From assembly GCA_039819065.1 (NCBI GenBank), contig JBCBSS010000007.1, forward strand, positions 30,309 through 94,308: a stretch of 64,000 nt of DNA, given 5' to 3'. Each line of letters starts with the position of its first letter. Position 1 is the stretch's first letter. The notes below the pieces were generated by a model. The model had not been told where the DNA came from and searched no databases. It saw only the letters and a list, made by a program, of their open reading frames with translations. A program made the translations under genes and the position numbers. This document shows, piece by piece, positions 55,449-63,866 of this stretch. The DNA is from JBCBSS01 sp039819065. Lineage in GTDB: Bacteria > Bacteroidota > Bacteroidia > Cytophagales > Cyclobacteriaceae.

Positions 55449-56660
55449 CTATTCTATGGTTCTGATTTCAACGGCGCCGTATCTGCCTTCAACACCATAC
55501 TTTCGTTGAGCGGCTTCTTTGGATAGGGTGACTATCTCACATTTGATACCGGAAAGCTTGATTGAGGAATTGAGTTTTGCCGGGCTACCGTCGATAACCA
55601 GTAGATTCACCTTACCTAAGAAGGAAAAAGAACCGTTGCCCTGAACGTCATTTTCGCCATACTTGATATCCACCTTGCCCTGCAGATAAACCTTTTGATT
55701 TTCTCCCGACCAGAATAAAGTGTCAGCATAGAAGATACCTGGTTTCTCTCTATCATCTGACCCTAAACCTATATTCTTCACATTCGAAAAAGCGGTGGTG
55801 GCAAACAGGGTAATAACGATAGGGACGAATAAGGCTAAGCGATAGAAAATCTTACTCTTTTGCTCATACTTTGAAAGCATAATTAATCTGTTTTTGATGA
55901 GTGAATAGTTAAATCCGCTAGCAAGATTTAACGTTTTATCCCGGGTGGTATAGTTTATAAGCTTATTTGAATACGCTATTTTGTCTGAACCTGATTTGAC
56001 TACAAATTCGTCTGCCAAATATTCGTGGTTCGTTTTGATCAGTTTTTTAAAAAGTAGAATAAAAGGATTGAACCAATAAAAGACCTGAACCAGCTCCATC
56101 AAGACGCTATCGATTGAGTGCAACTGGCGGACATGACCGGACTCGTGTAGCAATAGCTCATCGTCCATTTCACCATTCTTAAAGGCATCCTTATTGATAT
56201 AGATCGTGCGGAAGAAGCTGAACGGGCTGATCTTAGTGTTCAATAAAGCGAGTTGATGGCCTTTGTAGACTGTTTTCTCCGCAACGAACTTTCCGGATAT
56301 GAATGGGTATAAGTTGAAGCAAAACCTACCTAACAAGAAGGTAGTGATCACCGCATAAAGGATATAAAGTAAGTTCGACAGGTTGAAACCGGTATAGACT
56401 TGCTTGGTATTTTCTACGGCTTGATTTGACAATGTTGATATGCCGGAGATGGCATTGCTGACGTTGCCGTTCAAGATGACCTCACCTTCGAAGTGGTCAT
56501 ACAATGAAACATTTAGCAGCGGAGCCGCTAAAAAGAAAAGTACTGAAAACAACAACACTGCTCGATTGACATGATACTTTCTTGATCTTCTAAAGCACAA
56601 GAAATAGCATAAGTAAAGTATGCCGCTACAAACGGTCGATTCTATTAAGTATTCAATCAT
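55449..56660 (-). CDS. BlaR1/MecR1-like M56 peptidase
   Basis: Membrane zinc peptidase of the M56 family (403 residues). Membrane segments lie near 4-22, 32-50, 97-118 and 280-298. The zinc site is HESGH at 172-176, with Glu213 in NHEYLADEF as the likely third ligand. In BlaR1 this domain cleaves BlaI after the outside sensor detects a signal. Here the usual penicillin-binding sensor domain is missing; the periplasmic C-terminus of about 100 residues is different and ends AAQRKYGVEGRYGAVEIRTIE, resembling the end of a TonB plug. It overlaps blaI by up to 8 bases and lies 5 bases ahead of the hydrolase gene. Confidence 0.88.
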   Translation of the reverse strand: MIEYLIESTVCSGILYLCYFLCFRRSRKYHVNRAVLLFSVLFFLAAPLLNVSLYDHFEGEVILNGNVSNAISGISTLSNQAVENTKQVYTGFNLSNLLYILYAVITTFLLGRFCFNLYPFISGKFVAEKTVYKGHQLALLNTKISPFSFFRTIYINKDAFKNGEMDDELLLHESGHVRQLHSIDSVLMELVQVFYWFNPFILLFKKLIKTNHEYLADEFVVKSGSDKIAYSNKLINYTTRDKTLNLASGFNYSLIKNRLIMLSKYEQKSKIFYRLALFVPIVITLFATTAFSNVKNIGLGSDDREKPGIFYADTLFWSGENQKVYLQGKVDIKYGENDVQGNGSFSFLGKVNLLVIDGSPAKLNSSIKLSGIKCEIVTLSKEAAQRKYGVEGRYGAVEIRTIE

Positions 56661-57027
56661 TGTCTTTAGCCTTTACTTGTTTATCCACAATGCTTTTGAG
56701 TTGCTTCAGCTCTTTGTCACTGAGGTTGGTCTCCTTGGTAAAGAAAGACGCAAATTGCTCAATAGAGTTGTTGAAAGAGTTTTTGATGATGCCTTTGATT
56801 TGAACGGAGAAGTAGGTGTTCTTCTCAATGAGCGGGAAGTATTCACGGCTATTGCCATAGACTTTATAGTCGATAAATTTTTTGTCGATCAACCTTTTCA
56901 ATAATGTATTAATGGTGGTCGTTGCTGGCTTAGGCTCTGGAAACTGTTCTTTAATTTCCTTGAAAAAGGATTTTTCCAGTTTCCAGATATAATTCATCAG
57001 TTGTTCTTCAGCTTTTGTGAGATGCAT
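56653..57027 (-). CDS. BlaI/MecI/CopY family repressor
   Basis: Winged-helix repressor of 124 residues, start taken at the ATG at 57027 (MHLTKAEEQLMNYIW); a GTG lies one codon further up. The DNA-binding part has TTINTLLKRLIDKKFIDYKVY. The C-terminal helix, with FTKETNLSDKELKQLKSIV, serves dimerisation and contains the cleavage region in relatives. It should repress its own operon with blaR1 and the hydrolase. An operator-like inverted repeat lies directly upstream at 57029-57067. Confidence 0.9.
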   Translation of the reverse strand: MHLTKAEEQLMNYIWKLEKSFFKEIKEQFPEPKPATTTINTLLKRLIDKKFIDYKVYGNSREYFPLIEKNTYFSVQIKGIIKNSFNNSIEQFASFFTKETNLSDKELKQLKSIVDKQVKAKDND

Positions 57028-57028
57028 C

Positions 57029-57067
57029 ACTCTATATAATTTGTATATACTCTACAATTATAGAGTA
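57029..57067. promoter_or_regulatory. Candidate BlaI operator
   Basis: TACTCTA (57048-57054) and TAGAGTA (57061-57067) are perfect inverted arms with 6 bases between. Another ACTCTATA lies at 57029-57036, and TTGTA/TACAA forms a second dyad at 57041-57057. The site begins two bases upstream of the blaI start, where a BlaI-type dimer would be expected to bind. Confidence 0.55.
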
Positions 57068-57209
57068 AAAAATTGAATTGACAAAATATTGGTTTGTCAA
57101 CGGCAATATGTTGATCAATAATATTGGGGATATATACTTGAATTTCAGGGCATTGACCAGTAATTACGTGCCTGGATATCGGTACATCTTAAAGCTAGCC
57201 CCGGTCAGT

Positions 57210-57893
57210 CTATCCGCAGAAAAGACCTGACTCATGATGTTCCCAATAAAAGTTGCCGGTCAGATGATGTAAATCAGTTATCTCTTTTGCGTTTAACGGA
57301 AATACATAGTTGAAGCTATCGAAATCGTGCCCCAAGAACCGGATGATTATTTTATCTTCGGTTTTTCGTACCCCAACACAGTTTGCGGATTCGAGCATGT
57401 TTAGAATATAATCATAATCATCTTTCCCAATTCCCTGGTTGTTTAAGAGCATTTTTACCATTGAAGTATTGGTCTTCCCTGAATAATGTATCTTCCAGTT
57501 GCACACATCAAGCGAATCAAAAATGGTAGAATTGGTTATCATTTGCTCGATATCGGCCGGCTTAAGATCATAATAGCCTGCTAGACTGATGGAATTATCT
57601 TGAATGTTAATCCAAATAAGTTCATCACTACTTTGTGGATCACTATTTTCAATAGTTAGATAAAATATATCATTTGAAGGAACGATCATTTCAAAGCTCT
57701 TGAATTGTTTGACGAACGTTGTGAGTTCTAACATTTCGTCAGCATGACGTTCAAAGTTTTTAACCAGCCTCTTTTCAATTAATGAAATTTGATAATCGTT
57801 GATAGCGCCTTTTAAAAACAATTCATAAACCACAAAAAGCGCGGTAAGGCTGAAAGAAAAGATTAAAATCCATTTGATGATTCTTTTGCGCAT
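57210..57893 (-). CDS. Hypothetical membrane-anchored protein
   Basis: Protein of 227 residues with one membrane segment near 8-28 (KWILIFSFSLTALFVVYELF). The rest is soluble, likely outside, with no domain that I recognise. It lies 4 bases after the stop of the methyltransferase and on the same strand, so both may share a transcript. Confidence 0.6.
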   Translation of the reverse strand: MRKRIIKWILIFSFSLTALFVVYELFLKGAINDYQISLIEKRLVKNFERHADEMLELTTFVKQFKSFEMIVPSNDIFYLTIENSDPQSSDELIWINIQDNSISLAGYYDLKPADIEQMITNSTIFDSLDVCNWKIHYSGKTNTSMVKMLLNNQGIGKDDYDYILNMLESANCVGVRKTEDKIIIRFLGHDFDSFNYVFPLNAKEITDLHHLTGNFYWEHHESGLFCG

Positions 57894-57897
57894 GTAT

Positions 57898-58485
57898 TTA
57901 AAAGGTTATGCTCATCTTATTTTTACTGCCAATCAACAAAAGGGAATCTGCTTCCTCGAACTCAGCATAGCTCTCGATCAATAGTATTTCGAAATCCTCT
58001 TCGAAAAATGTTCGTAGCTCACTTTCCGTATGATAGTTTACGAAAAGTCCCTTAAAGGTTTCAGAGCCTTCCCCTTTCCAAAAAGAGTGGCAAATGATGC
58101 CATCCGGATTTAGTATATCGTATTGCCTATTGATAGACTTGACGAGCTCATCATCTTTCAGGTGATGCATGACTTTGTTTGCATAAATGCCATCAAATTT
58201 TTCATCAGTCTTGAGCGTGATCGCATCTAATTCGAGAAACCTGCCAGCTGGGTGATGAGAGGTCAGATGGTTTAGAAACTCCTGGGAAAAATCGGAACCT
58301 ACTACCTTGTAATCGCTATTGAGGATTTCCCAATCTGTTCCCGGCCCTGAGCCAATCTCGAGTACGGTAGAATGGCGTGGCAGGAACTGCTTCAGTTTAT
58401 CAATCAGTTCACCGCCATTTACATCTTCAGCGAGCTTGATGTATTCTTCTACTGACGCTTTGGTTTGATAATAGCCTGTTGTCAT
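57898..58485 (-). CDS. Class I SAM-dependent methyltransferase
   Basis: Protein of 195 residues from the ATG at 58485 (MTTGYYQTKASVEEYIKLA); the frame runs further up to 58563 but the extra 26 residues lack family character. An AAGG tract sits 5-10 bases before the ATG. SAM motif I is VLEIGSGPGTDW, motif II GSDFSQEF and post-motif DGIYANKVMHHL. The acceptor is unknown. The gene is followed by the hypothetical protein at 57210. Upstream is the repeat-rich gap. Confidence 0.85.
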   Translation of the reverse strand: MTTGYYQTKASVEEYIKLAEDVNGGELIDKLKQFLPRHSTVLEIGSGPGTDWEILNSDYKVVGSDFSQEFLNHLTSHHPAGRFLELDAITLKTDEKFDGIYANKVMHHLKDDELVKSINRQYDILNPDGIICHSFWKGEGSETFKGLFVNYHTESELRTFFEEDFEILLIESYAEFEEADSLLLIGSKNKMSITF

Positions 58486-59282
58486 TTCTTGCCTTGTGTA
58501 GAACCTTGTGGTAGCGATCTTTCTATTGTATTCTAAAGTAGCATATTTGTACAGTACTTTCAAATCATCTTTTTGGCGTACTTACGCTTCTATCTACAGA
58601 TTACGTCTACATGCTTTATGGCGGTTCAAACTCCTTTGTCGGTACCGTCTCCAACAGCATCTTTGTTGAATAATACGCGTTGGAGACAACTCCTACGAGG
58701 GCTGAAAAGATAGATGGTCTTCTTGCCATTGGAAGAACACCCTATATTGTAGGTAGAGTAATGAAAAAGCCCTGTAGGGGCGACCTGTCAATAGCCACAT
58801 GTTCGAATACCCAAACAAAAGCGCCGTAGGTGCGACCCAAAAGCTACCGGGTCGCACCTACGGCGCTTGAATGGGCATGATGGTCATATTTTCTATAAAC
58901 AGGCCACACCTACGGCGCTTGAATGGGCATGATGGTCATATTTTCTATAAACAGGCCACACCTACGGCGCTCATTTTTATTCCTTGAGATGACAGCTACT
59001 GCCACGGATTTATTCCATCATTCAAGTTCCACAATGCCCATGGTTTGAACTAACCTCCATAGAGCGGGCATACCATCAAACGGCGTATTCAGAACTGACC
59101 GATTGATATTGCTCAGTGGTCTATTTTCTTTCGGTGCCGCTGTTGGAGTTGTCTCCAATAGCATCTTTATTGAACAACACTCGTTGGAGACAACTCCAAC
59201 GAGGGCTAAAAAACAAAATCAGTGATTAAAACTTCAATTAGTAGAATTATTTTATATATTTACTTCAATTAGAATTAAATAC
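58486..59282. repeat. Gap with 18-bp inverted repeat, 52-bp tandem repeats and a 60-bp duplicated block
   Basis: Nearly 800 bases without a gene. GCGCCGTAGGTGCGACCC (58821-58838) is exactly inverted at 58849-58866. From 58855 two identical 52-bp units follow (58855-58906 and 58907-58958) plus a 13-bp start of a third. A block of about 62 bases (58647-58708) recurs at 59151-59212, each with GTTGGAGACAACTCC. The 59142-59200 copy has 17-bp perfect inverted arms. At the right end, ACTTCAATTAG occurs twice before padR. Confidence 0.75.
59231..59272. promoter_or_regulatory. Direct-repeat pair around a -7 box, candidate operator
   Basis: ACTTCAATTAG occurs at 59231-59241 and 59262-59272, 31 bases apart. 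TATATTTA at 59255-59262 is close to the Bacteroidota -7 element TAnnTTTG and ends where the second copy starts. The pair lies 11 bases before the padR start, so it is a plausible binding site for that regulator. Confidence 0.4.
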
Positions 59283-59612
59283 ATGAAAAGGAACAGACTA
59301 GGTGAGTTTCAGGAGTTGGTTTTAATGACTGTTATTGTGTTAGGCGAAGAAGCCTATGGCAATGAGATACAGCGTTATTTGGAGGAACGACTTGATGAGC
59401 GGTTGAGTATTGGTGCTATACAGACTGCTTTGAAGAGAATGGAAGAAAAAGGGTTTCTAACCGCCGAGTGGGGTGAGGCCTCGCAAAAGCGAGGGGGCAA
59501 ACGCAAACGCATCTATGCTGCTACCGCGTACGGCCATCAGGTATTGCATGAAATGAAAGATGTCAGGTCACAATTATGGAACGCGATGTCCTTAATGGGC
59601 GCTAAAAACTAA
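59283..59612 (+). CDS. PadR family transcriptional regulator
   Basis: Winged-helix regulator of 109 residues, a paralog of the one at 20257. It opens RNRLGEFQELVLMTVIVLGE and has the same IQTALKRMEEKGFL and RGGKRKRIYAATAYG wing. Its last base is the first base of the permease start (TAATG), so the two are coupled. It probably represses this operon by a site near 59231-59272. Confidence 0.9.
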   Translation: MKRNRLGEFQELVLMTVIVLGEEAYGNEIQRYLEERLDERLSIGAIQTALKRMEEKGFLTAEWGEASQKRGGKRKRIYAATAYGHQVLHEMKDVRSQLWNAMSLMGAKN

Positions 59613-62230
59613 TGCTTGTGAAGAAAAACAGTAGCACTTCTCCACCTTACTGGACGCTCAAAATCCTTAGACGCTTGCTTGATCAATCCTACCTGGAAGA
59701 GATAGAGGGGGATTTGGAAGAACGGTTTGAAGATAATCGAGAAAGATATGGCCTCAAAAAAGCCAGATGGTTTTATGTGCTGGATTCATTCAAACTATTA
59801 CGACCGGCGCTGATGAGAAAGGCAGGCAGGGCAGATCGTCTCAACCACTATGGTATGTTTAAACACAATTTTCTACTGGCTTTTAGAAGCTTCAAAAAGT
59901 ATAAAAGTTCTTTTGCCATTAACCTGATGGGGCTATCCATAGGACTTGCCAGTGTCTTGTTGATTTACCTATGGGTAGTGGATGAGCAATCGGTAGATAA
60001 GTTTCACGATCGTGATGATAAGCTATACAAGGTGATGCTCAATATTGATCAGAATGATGGGGTGAGCACTGCAGGGTACACACCCATTCTATTGGCTAAA
60101 ACACTGATGGAAGAATACCCTGAGGTGCAACTGGCTACTGCTGTCAGTAACCAGTTCCCAGCTGACCGGATCAATGGCATGCTGTCTAACGATCAGCAAT
60201 TCACAGATGCGAAAGGGCTGATGGTAGACCGGCAATTCTTTGAGGTCCTTAATTTCGAGCTACTGCAAGGAAACCGGGAGCAAATCCTTAGCAGCACTTC
60301 TAACATAGTGATTTCTGAAAGCCTGGCATTCAAGTTATTTGGGGGTACAAACGTACTTGGTAGCGAACTCGAATGGGAGAGTTCGGAACGGAAGAAGCCA
60401 TTTCAAATAGCGGGTATCTTCAAAGACCCGTCCGTACATTCAAGTCTTCAATTCGAGTTTCTGCTTCCTTTTGATGTATTGGTAGAAGCAGATGAACAAC
60501 AGGGGGAATGGTACAGTTGTCCGGCCAGTACGTATGTACGATTGCAGGAGGGTACCGAGATCAATGCTTTCAATGAAAAAATCAAGGATTTGCTCAAGTC
60601 AAAACATCAATGGAACGAGGGCATGTCCATATTTCTCACTTCGTTTGCTGATTTATACTTGGAAGGAAATTTTGAAAACGGCAAGAATGTAGGTGGGAGA
60701 ATAGCCTATGTGCATTTATTCTCCGCCATTGCTTTCTTTATTCTACTGATTGCCTGTATCAATTTCATGAACCTATCCACCGCTCAGGCTTCGAGAAGAT
60801 TAATAGAAATCGGGGTTAAAAAAGCCTATGGTGTAAATGGAAATGCGTTGGTATTGCAGTACCTGAGCGAGTCTGTTCTGCTGGCCCTATTTTCCTTTTT
60901 GATTGCTGTCCTTATTGTGTTTCTATTACTGCCAGAATTTAACAGTATTACCGACAAGGGTTTGAGGCTACACTTTGTGTTGAAAGATGTGCTTTACATC
61001 GCCACAATAATTATCGGAACAGGAGTAATCGCCGGCCTTTATCCTGCCTTGTATTTATCCCGGTTTAGGACATTGACTGCTTTGAAGGGTAGGTTGAGGT
61101 CCGCTTTTGGTGAAACCTTTATCCGTAAAGGGTTGGTCATTTTTCAATTGAGCCTATCTGCCATTTTTATCATTGGTTTTCTCGTGATTGATGGACAGGT
61201 AAACTATGTTGGAGATAAGCATATGGGATACGATAGGGATCAAATCGTCATTTTCAAACGAGGCGGTTCTCAGATAGGCAGCAGTGAGGCTTTTCTTTCT
61301 ACTATAAAAGATACACCAGGAGTCGTTAATGCATTTAACATGTACGGTGACTTGCTGACCAATATCAATATGAATCGGGGCTACACCTGGCAAGGAAGCG
61401 ATGAAGGCAGTGCGAAGCTTATTTTACCAAGCCCTCCGGTGAATGATGGTTTTGTAGAAACACTAGGATTGAAACTGGTAGCTGGCCGGTCATTTTCAGG
61501 CGAGTACGGAGATGAAAGTTCAAAGCTGGTTATCAACCAGACTGCCGCAAAAAACCTGGGCTTGAGTGACCCAGTAGGACAATGGGTCAAAAGAGGTGAC
61601 CAAGAAATGCAGGTGATTGGGGTGGTCGAAGATTTTCATCACGGATCGCTACATGAAAGCATCCAGCCCGTTTTTTTTAGGTATGAGCCTGATGGCCGGA
61701 CTTTCTTGGTCAAAATCCAGGCAGATAATTACAGTGCAACTCTCAGGAACCTCGAATCAGTTTATCAACAATTTCATCCCAAGCAGACGTTTGACTATCG
61801 CTTTCTGGATGAGGAGTATCATCAATTGTATCAATCAGAACAGAAGATAGCGGTACTGTCGAAGTACTTTACCGGATTAGCCATTTTCATTTCCTGCTTA
61901 GGTTTGTTTGGGCTTTCCAACTTTGTCACTGAGAGAAGAACGAAAGAAATCAGCATCAGAAAAGTATTGGGTGCCAGTTCATTCAACCTGATTAGACTTT
62001 TGCTCCAAGACTTTACCAGAATGGCCTTGTTATCGTCCCTTGTAGCCTTACCCGTGGGTTATTTAGTGGGGCAGCATTGGCTGGAAGGGTTTGCCTATCG
62101 CATTGACCTCGAATGGTGGTTTTTCGTTGGCTCTGGCATTGCCTTGTTACTATTTACCTGGCTTACTGTTGGATTTCACACTTTGAAGGCGTCGCAGATC
62201 AATCCTGTAGAAACGTTAAAGAGTGAGTAG
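59612..62230 (+). CDS. FtsX/MacB-type ABC transporter permease with prefix domain
   Basis: Integral membrane protein of 872 residues, the second copy of the PadR-linked permease arrangement. The soluble prefix domain (LLDQSYLEEIEGDLEERFED) is followed by a membrane segment near 90-110, a MacB domain, three membrane segments from about 365, a second MacB domain and three final segments ending NPVETLKSE. No ATPase gene is near. It overlaps padR by one base. Unlike the copy at 20586 no carboxypeptidase-domain gene follows. Confidence 0.88.
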   Translation: MLVKKNSSTSPPYWTLKILRRLLDQSYLEEIEGDLEERFEDNRERYGLKKARWFYVLDSFKLLRPALMRKAGRADRLNHYGMFKHNFLLAFRSFKKYKSSFAINLMGLSIGLASVLLIYLWVVDEQSVDKFHDRDDKLYKVMLNIDQNDGVSTAGYTPILLAKTLMEEYPEVQLATAVSNQFPADRINGMLSNDQQFTDAKGLMVDRQFFEVLNFELLQGNREQILSSTSNIVISESLAFKLFGGTNVLGSELEWESSERKKPFQIAGIFKDPSVHSSLQFEFLLPFDVLVEADEQQGEWYSCPASTYVRLQEGTEINAFNEKIKDLLKSKHQWNEGMSIFLTSFADLYLEGNFENGKNVGGRIAYVHLFSAIAFFILLIACINFMNLSTAQASRRLIEIGVKKAYGVNGNALVLQYLSESVLLALFSFLIAVLIVFLLLPEFNSITDKGLRLHFVLKDVLYIATIIIGTGVIAGLYPALYLSRFRTLTALKGRLRSAFGETFIRKGLVIFQLSLSAIFIIGFLVIDGQVNYVGDKHMGYDRDQIVIFKRGGSQIGSSEAFLSTIKDTPGVVNAFNMYGDLLTNINMNRGYTWQGSDEGSAKLILPSPPVNDGFVETLGLKLVAGRSFSGEYGDESSKLVINQTAAKNLGLSDPVGQWVKRGDQEMQVIGVVEDFHHGSLHESIQPVFFRYEPDGRTFLVKIQADNYSATLRNLESVYQQFHPKQTFDYRFLDEEYHQLYQSEQKIAVLSKYFTGLAIFISCLGLFGLSNFVTERRTKEISIRKVLGASSFNLIRLLLQDFTRMALLSSLVALPVGYLVGQHWLEGFAYRIDLEWWFFVGSGIALLLFTWLTVGFHTLKASQINPVETLKSE

Positions 62231-62727
62231 GGCTTGTTGCCTGCTATGTTGAATTTGGTACCATGAATGGGTAAAGTAAAGAGTTACTCTTCCCTTAAAG
62301 GCTATAATTTTTGTTTGTTACTGGTTTAGGATCTTCTTGATAGTTCTTTTCAGTAAGAAACTACATTCAGCTTTTTATAAAGTGCTTTTTGGGCATTTTA
62401 TGATGGATTTTGAGCCCTGATATTTTCACTTTTGTTGAGTTTTCGAGGTTTTGCACAATTGAAGATTAACATACGGTCAAATAAAATTGGAGGGCCTTGA
62501 TCACCAGACAGCCTTCATTTCTTTTCCTTAGATGAAAAGAAACGAAGCAAAGAAAAATCAAGCCAAAATTTAACCTTCAGCCCACAGGCCCACGCTGGCC
62601 CGGAATTTTGGCCGCCAGCCGCACTCGTACTAGCCAAATAATCTTTCACAAGCACATTGTGAAGCAATTATCAAGGACGGTCTGGTTTAAACTTTTTCCA
62701 AAAAGGTGGATAGGACTTGGGCAATTC
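62231..62727. other. Gap with a hairpin element
   Basis: About 500 bases with no gene. TTTCTTTTC (62518-62526) and GAAAAGAAA (62534-62542) form a perfect 9-bp hairpin with a 7-base loop, in a setting of GAAAAGAAACGAAGCAAAGA. A GC-rich tract near 62580-62630 follows. Confidence 0.45.
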
Positions 62728-63015
62728 CTAATCATCTAATGGCCGTTTCATTTTCCTTATATCATGGACAGCTTTTCTTAGATCTTCGGAACACTTTGAA
62801 TGAGGGTAATGCGGTCTTTTATTTTTATCAGGTTCTAATGATTGTTCATACAACATCACGCATAAGCTTTCATCCATGGACACAATCTTTTGCTTGAAAA
62901 TAAGCTTCCATATCCAATCAGTACTTCCTTTATAAAAAGAACTAGTTATATCTCCAAACGAATCTTTTTCGGTCTTAATACATCGATTCCATACAGGCCA
63001 TTTGTGAGAGAAGGC
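62728..63015 (-). pseudogene. Possible coding remnant without a start
   Basis: On the minus strand a frame stays open for 95 codons (63015 down to the stop at 62728). Its translation has a natural composition (SSFYKGSTDWIWKLI, then KRPHYPHSKCSEDLRK). The first ATG is only near codon 46, and a stop lies just above. No relative is recognised. It may be the end of a broken gene or a small gene with a non-ATG start. It lies 56 bases downstream of the beta-lactamase-like gene on the same strand. Confidence 0.3.
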
Positions 63016-63071
63016 TTAGTTCGTCTTGCAGACTTTATCATTTTAAGTTCATTTTCTTTTTTGTAGGCTGG

Positions 63072-63866
63072 TTAAAGTACCCCAAGTTCAGCGCAGATTT
63101 TCTTGGTTATTTCCTTTCTACAACTTCCGAAATTGGCATTGGGCTCATTTAAATCATTAATTAGACGAGTAGCGAAGAAGTACACATTGTCCGATGTTTC
63201 AATATATCCGACCCACCAGCCTGTGTCCTTTCCACCATCCCTCGTCCAACCGGTTTTGGCTCGAATAGTATAGTCATCGCTTTTTTCTGCTATCATCATT
63301 TCTTTCAGGATCTTAAAAGACCGTCTAGAAAAAGGTAGCGTTTCTTCGTAGATGCCTACCAGCACATCAATTTGGTTCGCCGGGGAAATGGCAAAATCTC
63401 CGAAGTTCCAAAAATCCGGATCTTCAATCGATAGGTCTACATTGCCGTATTCGATTTGCGTAAGAAAGCTTTTGTACCGGTCTTTTCCGATTCTCTTCGC
63501 CAACTCTATATACGCCCAACCGGCGGAGAGTTTGAAAGCTTCTTTCATATTCATGCTGTGGTAGATATTTGGACGATGTCCATATTTGGCAGTGTCGTAA
63601 TGATCAATCCACGGAATGATTTCATGCTCATCTTTGATAGCGCCTGTTTCCAGCGCAATGAGGGTATTTACTATTTTGAAAGTAGACGCCGGTAGTGTAG
63701 GAACTTGGCTATCCGCCATGTCATTGGTCATCCACTTCTTTAGTTTATAATCATAAATAGTGATACTTCCTTTGGTGCCACATTCCTCAAAAGGTTGATT
63801 CCAATGGGCTTGACCGAAAAGATATGAGACAGAAAAGATGAAGATTAAAACGAATGTAATTTTCAT
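63072..63866 (-). CDS. Class D beta-lactamase-like protein
   Basis: Secreted serine hydrolase of 264 residues (signal peptide about 1-19). The class D pattern is clear: STFK at 61-64 (Ser61 nucleophile, Lys64), YGN at 140-142, Trp153 and KTG at 204-206. The second motif, SxV in known OXA enzymes, reads SAG at 114-116. It would hydrolyse beta-lactams if active, though the altered SxV motif leaves this open. No insertion sequence is near, so it looks chromosomal. Confidence 0.9.
   Translation of the reverse strand: MKITFVLIFIFSVSYLFGQAHWNQPFEECGTKGSITIYDYKLKKWMTNDMADSQVPTLPASTFKIVNTLIALETGAIKDEHEIIPWIDHYDTAKYGHRPNIYHSMNMKEAFKLSAGWAYIELAKRIGKDRYKSFLTQIEYGNVDLSIEDPDFWNFGDFAISPANQIDVLVGIYEETLPFSRRSFKILKEMMIAEKSDDYTIRAKTGWTRDGGKDTGWWVGYIETSDNVYFFATRLINDLNEPNANFGSCRKEITKKICAELGVL

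Noticed and set aside
58855..58971. 52-bp tandem repeats as a CRISPR array
   Set aside because: The units are directly adjacent with no unique spacers, and no cas gene is present.
62706..62897. 63-codon plus-strand frame
   Set aside because: Antisense to the more protein-like minus-strand frame at 62728-63015 and has no support.
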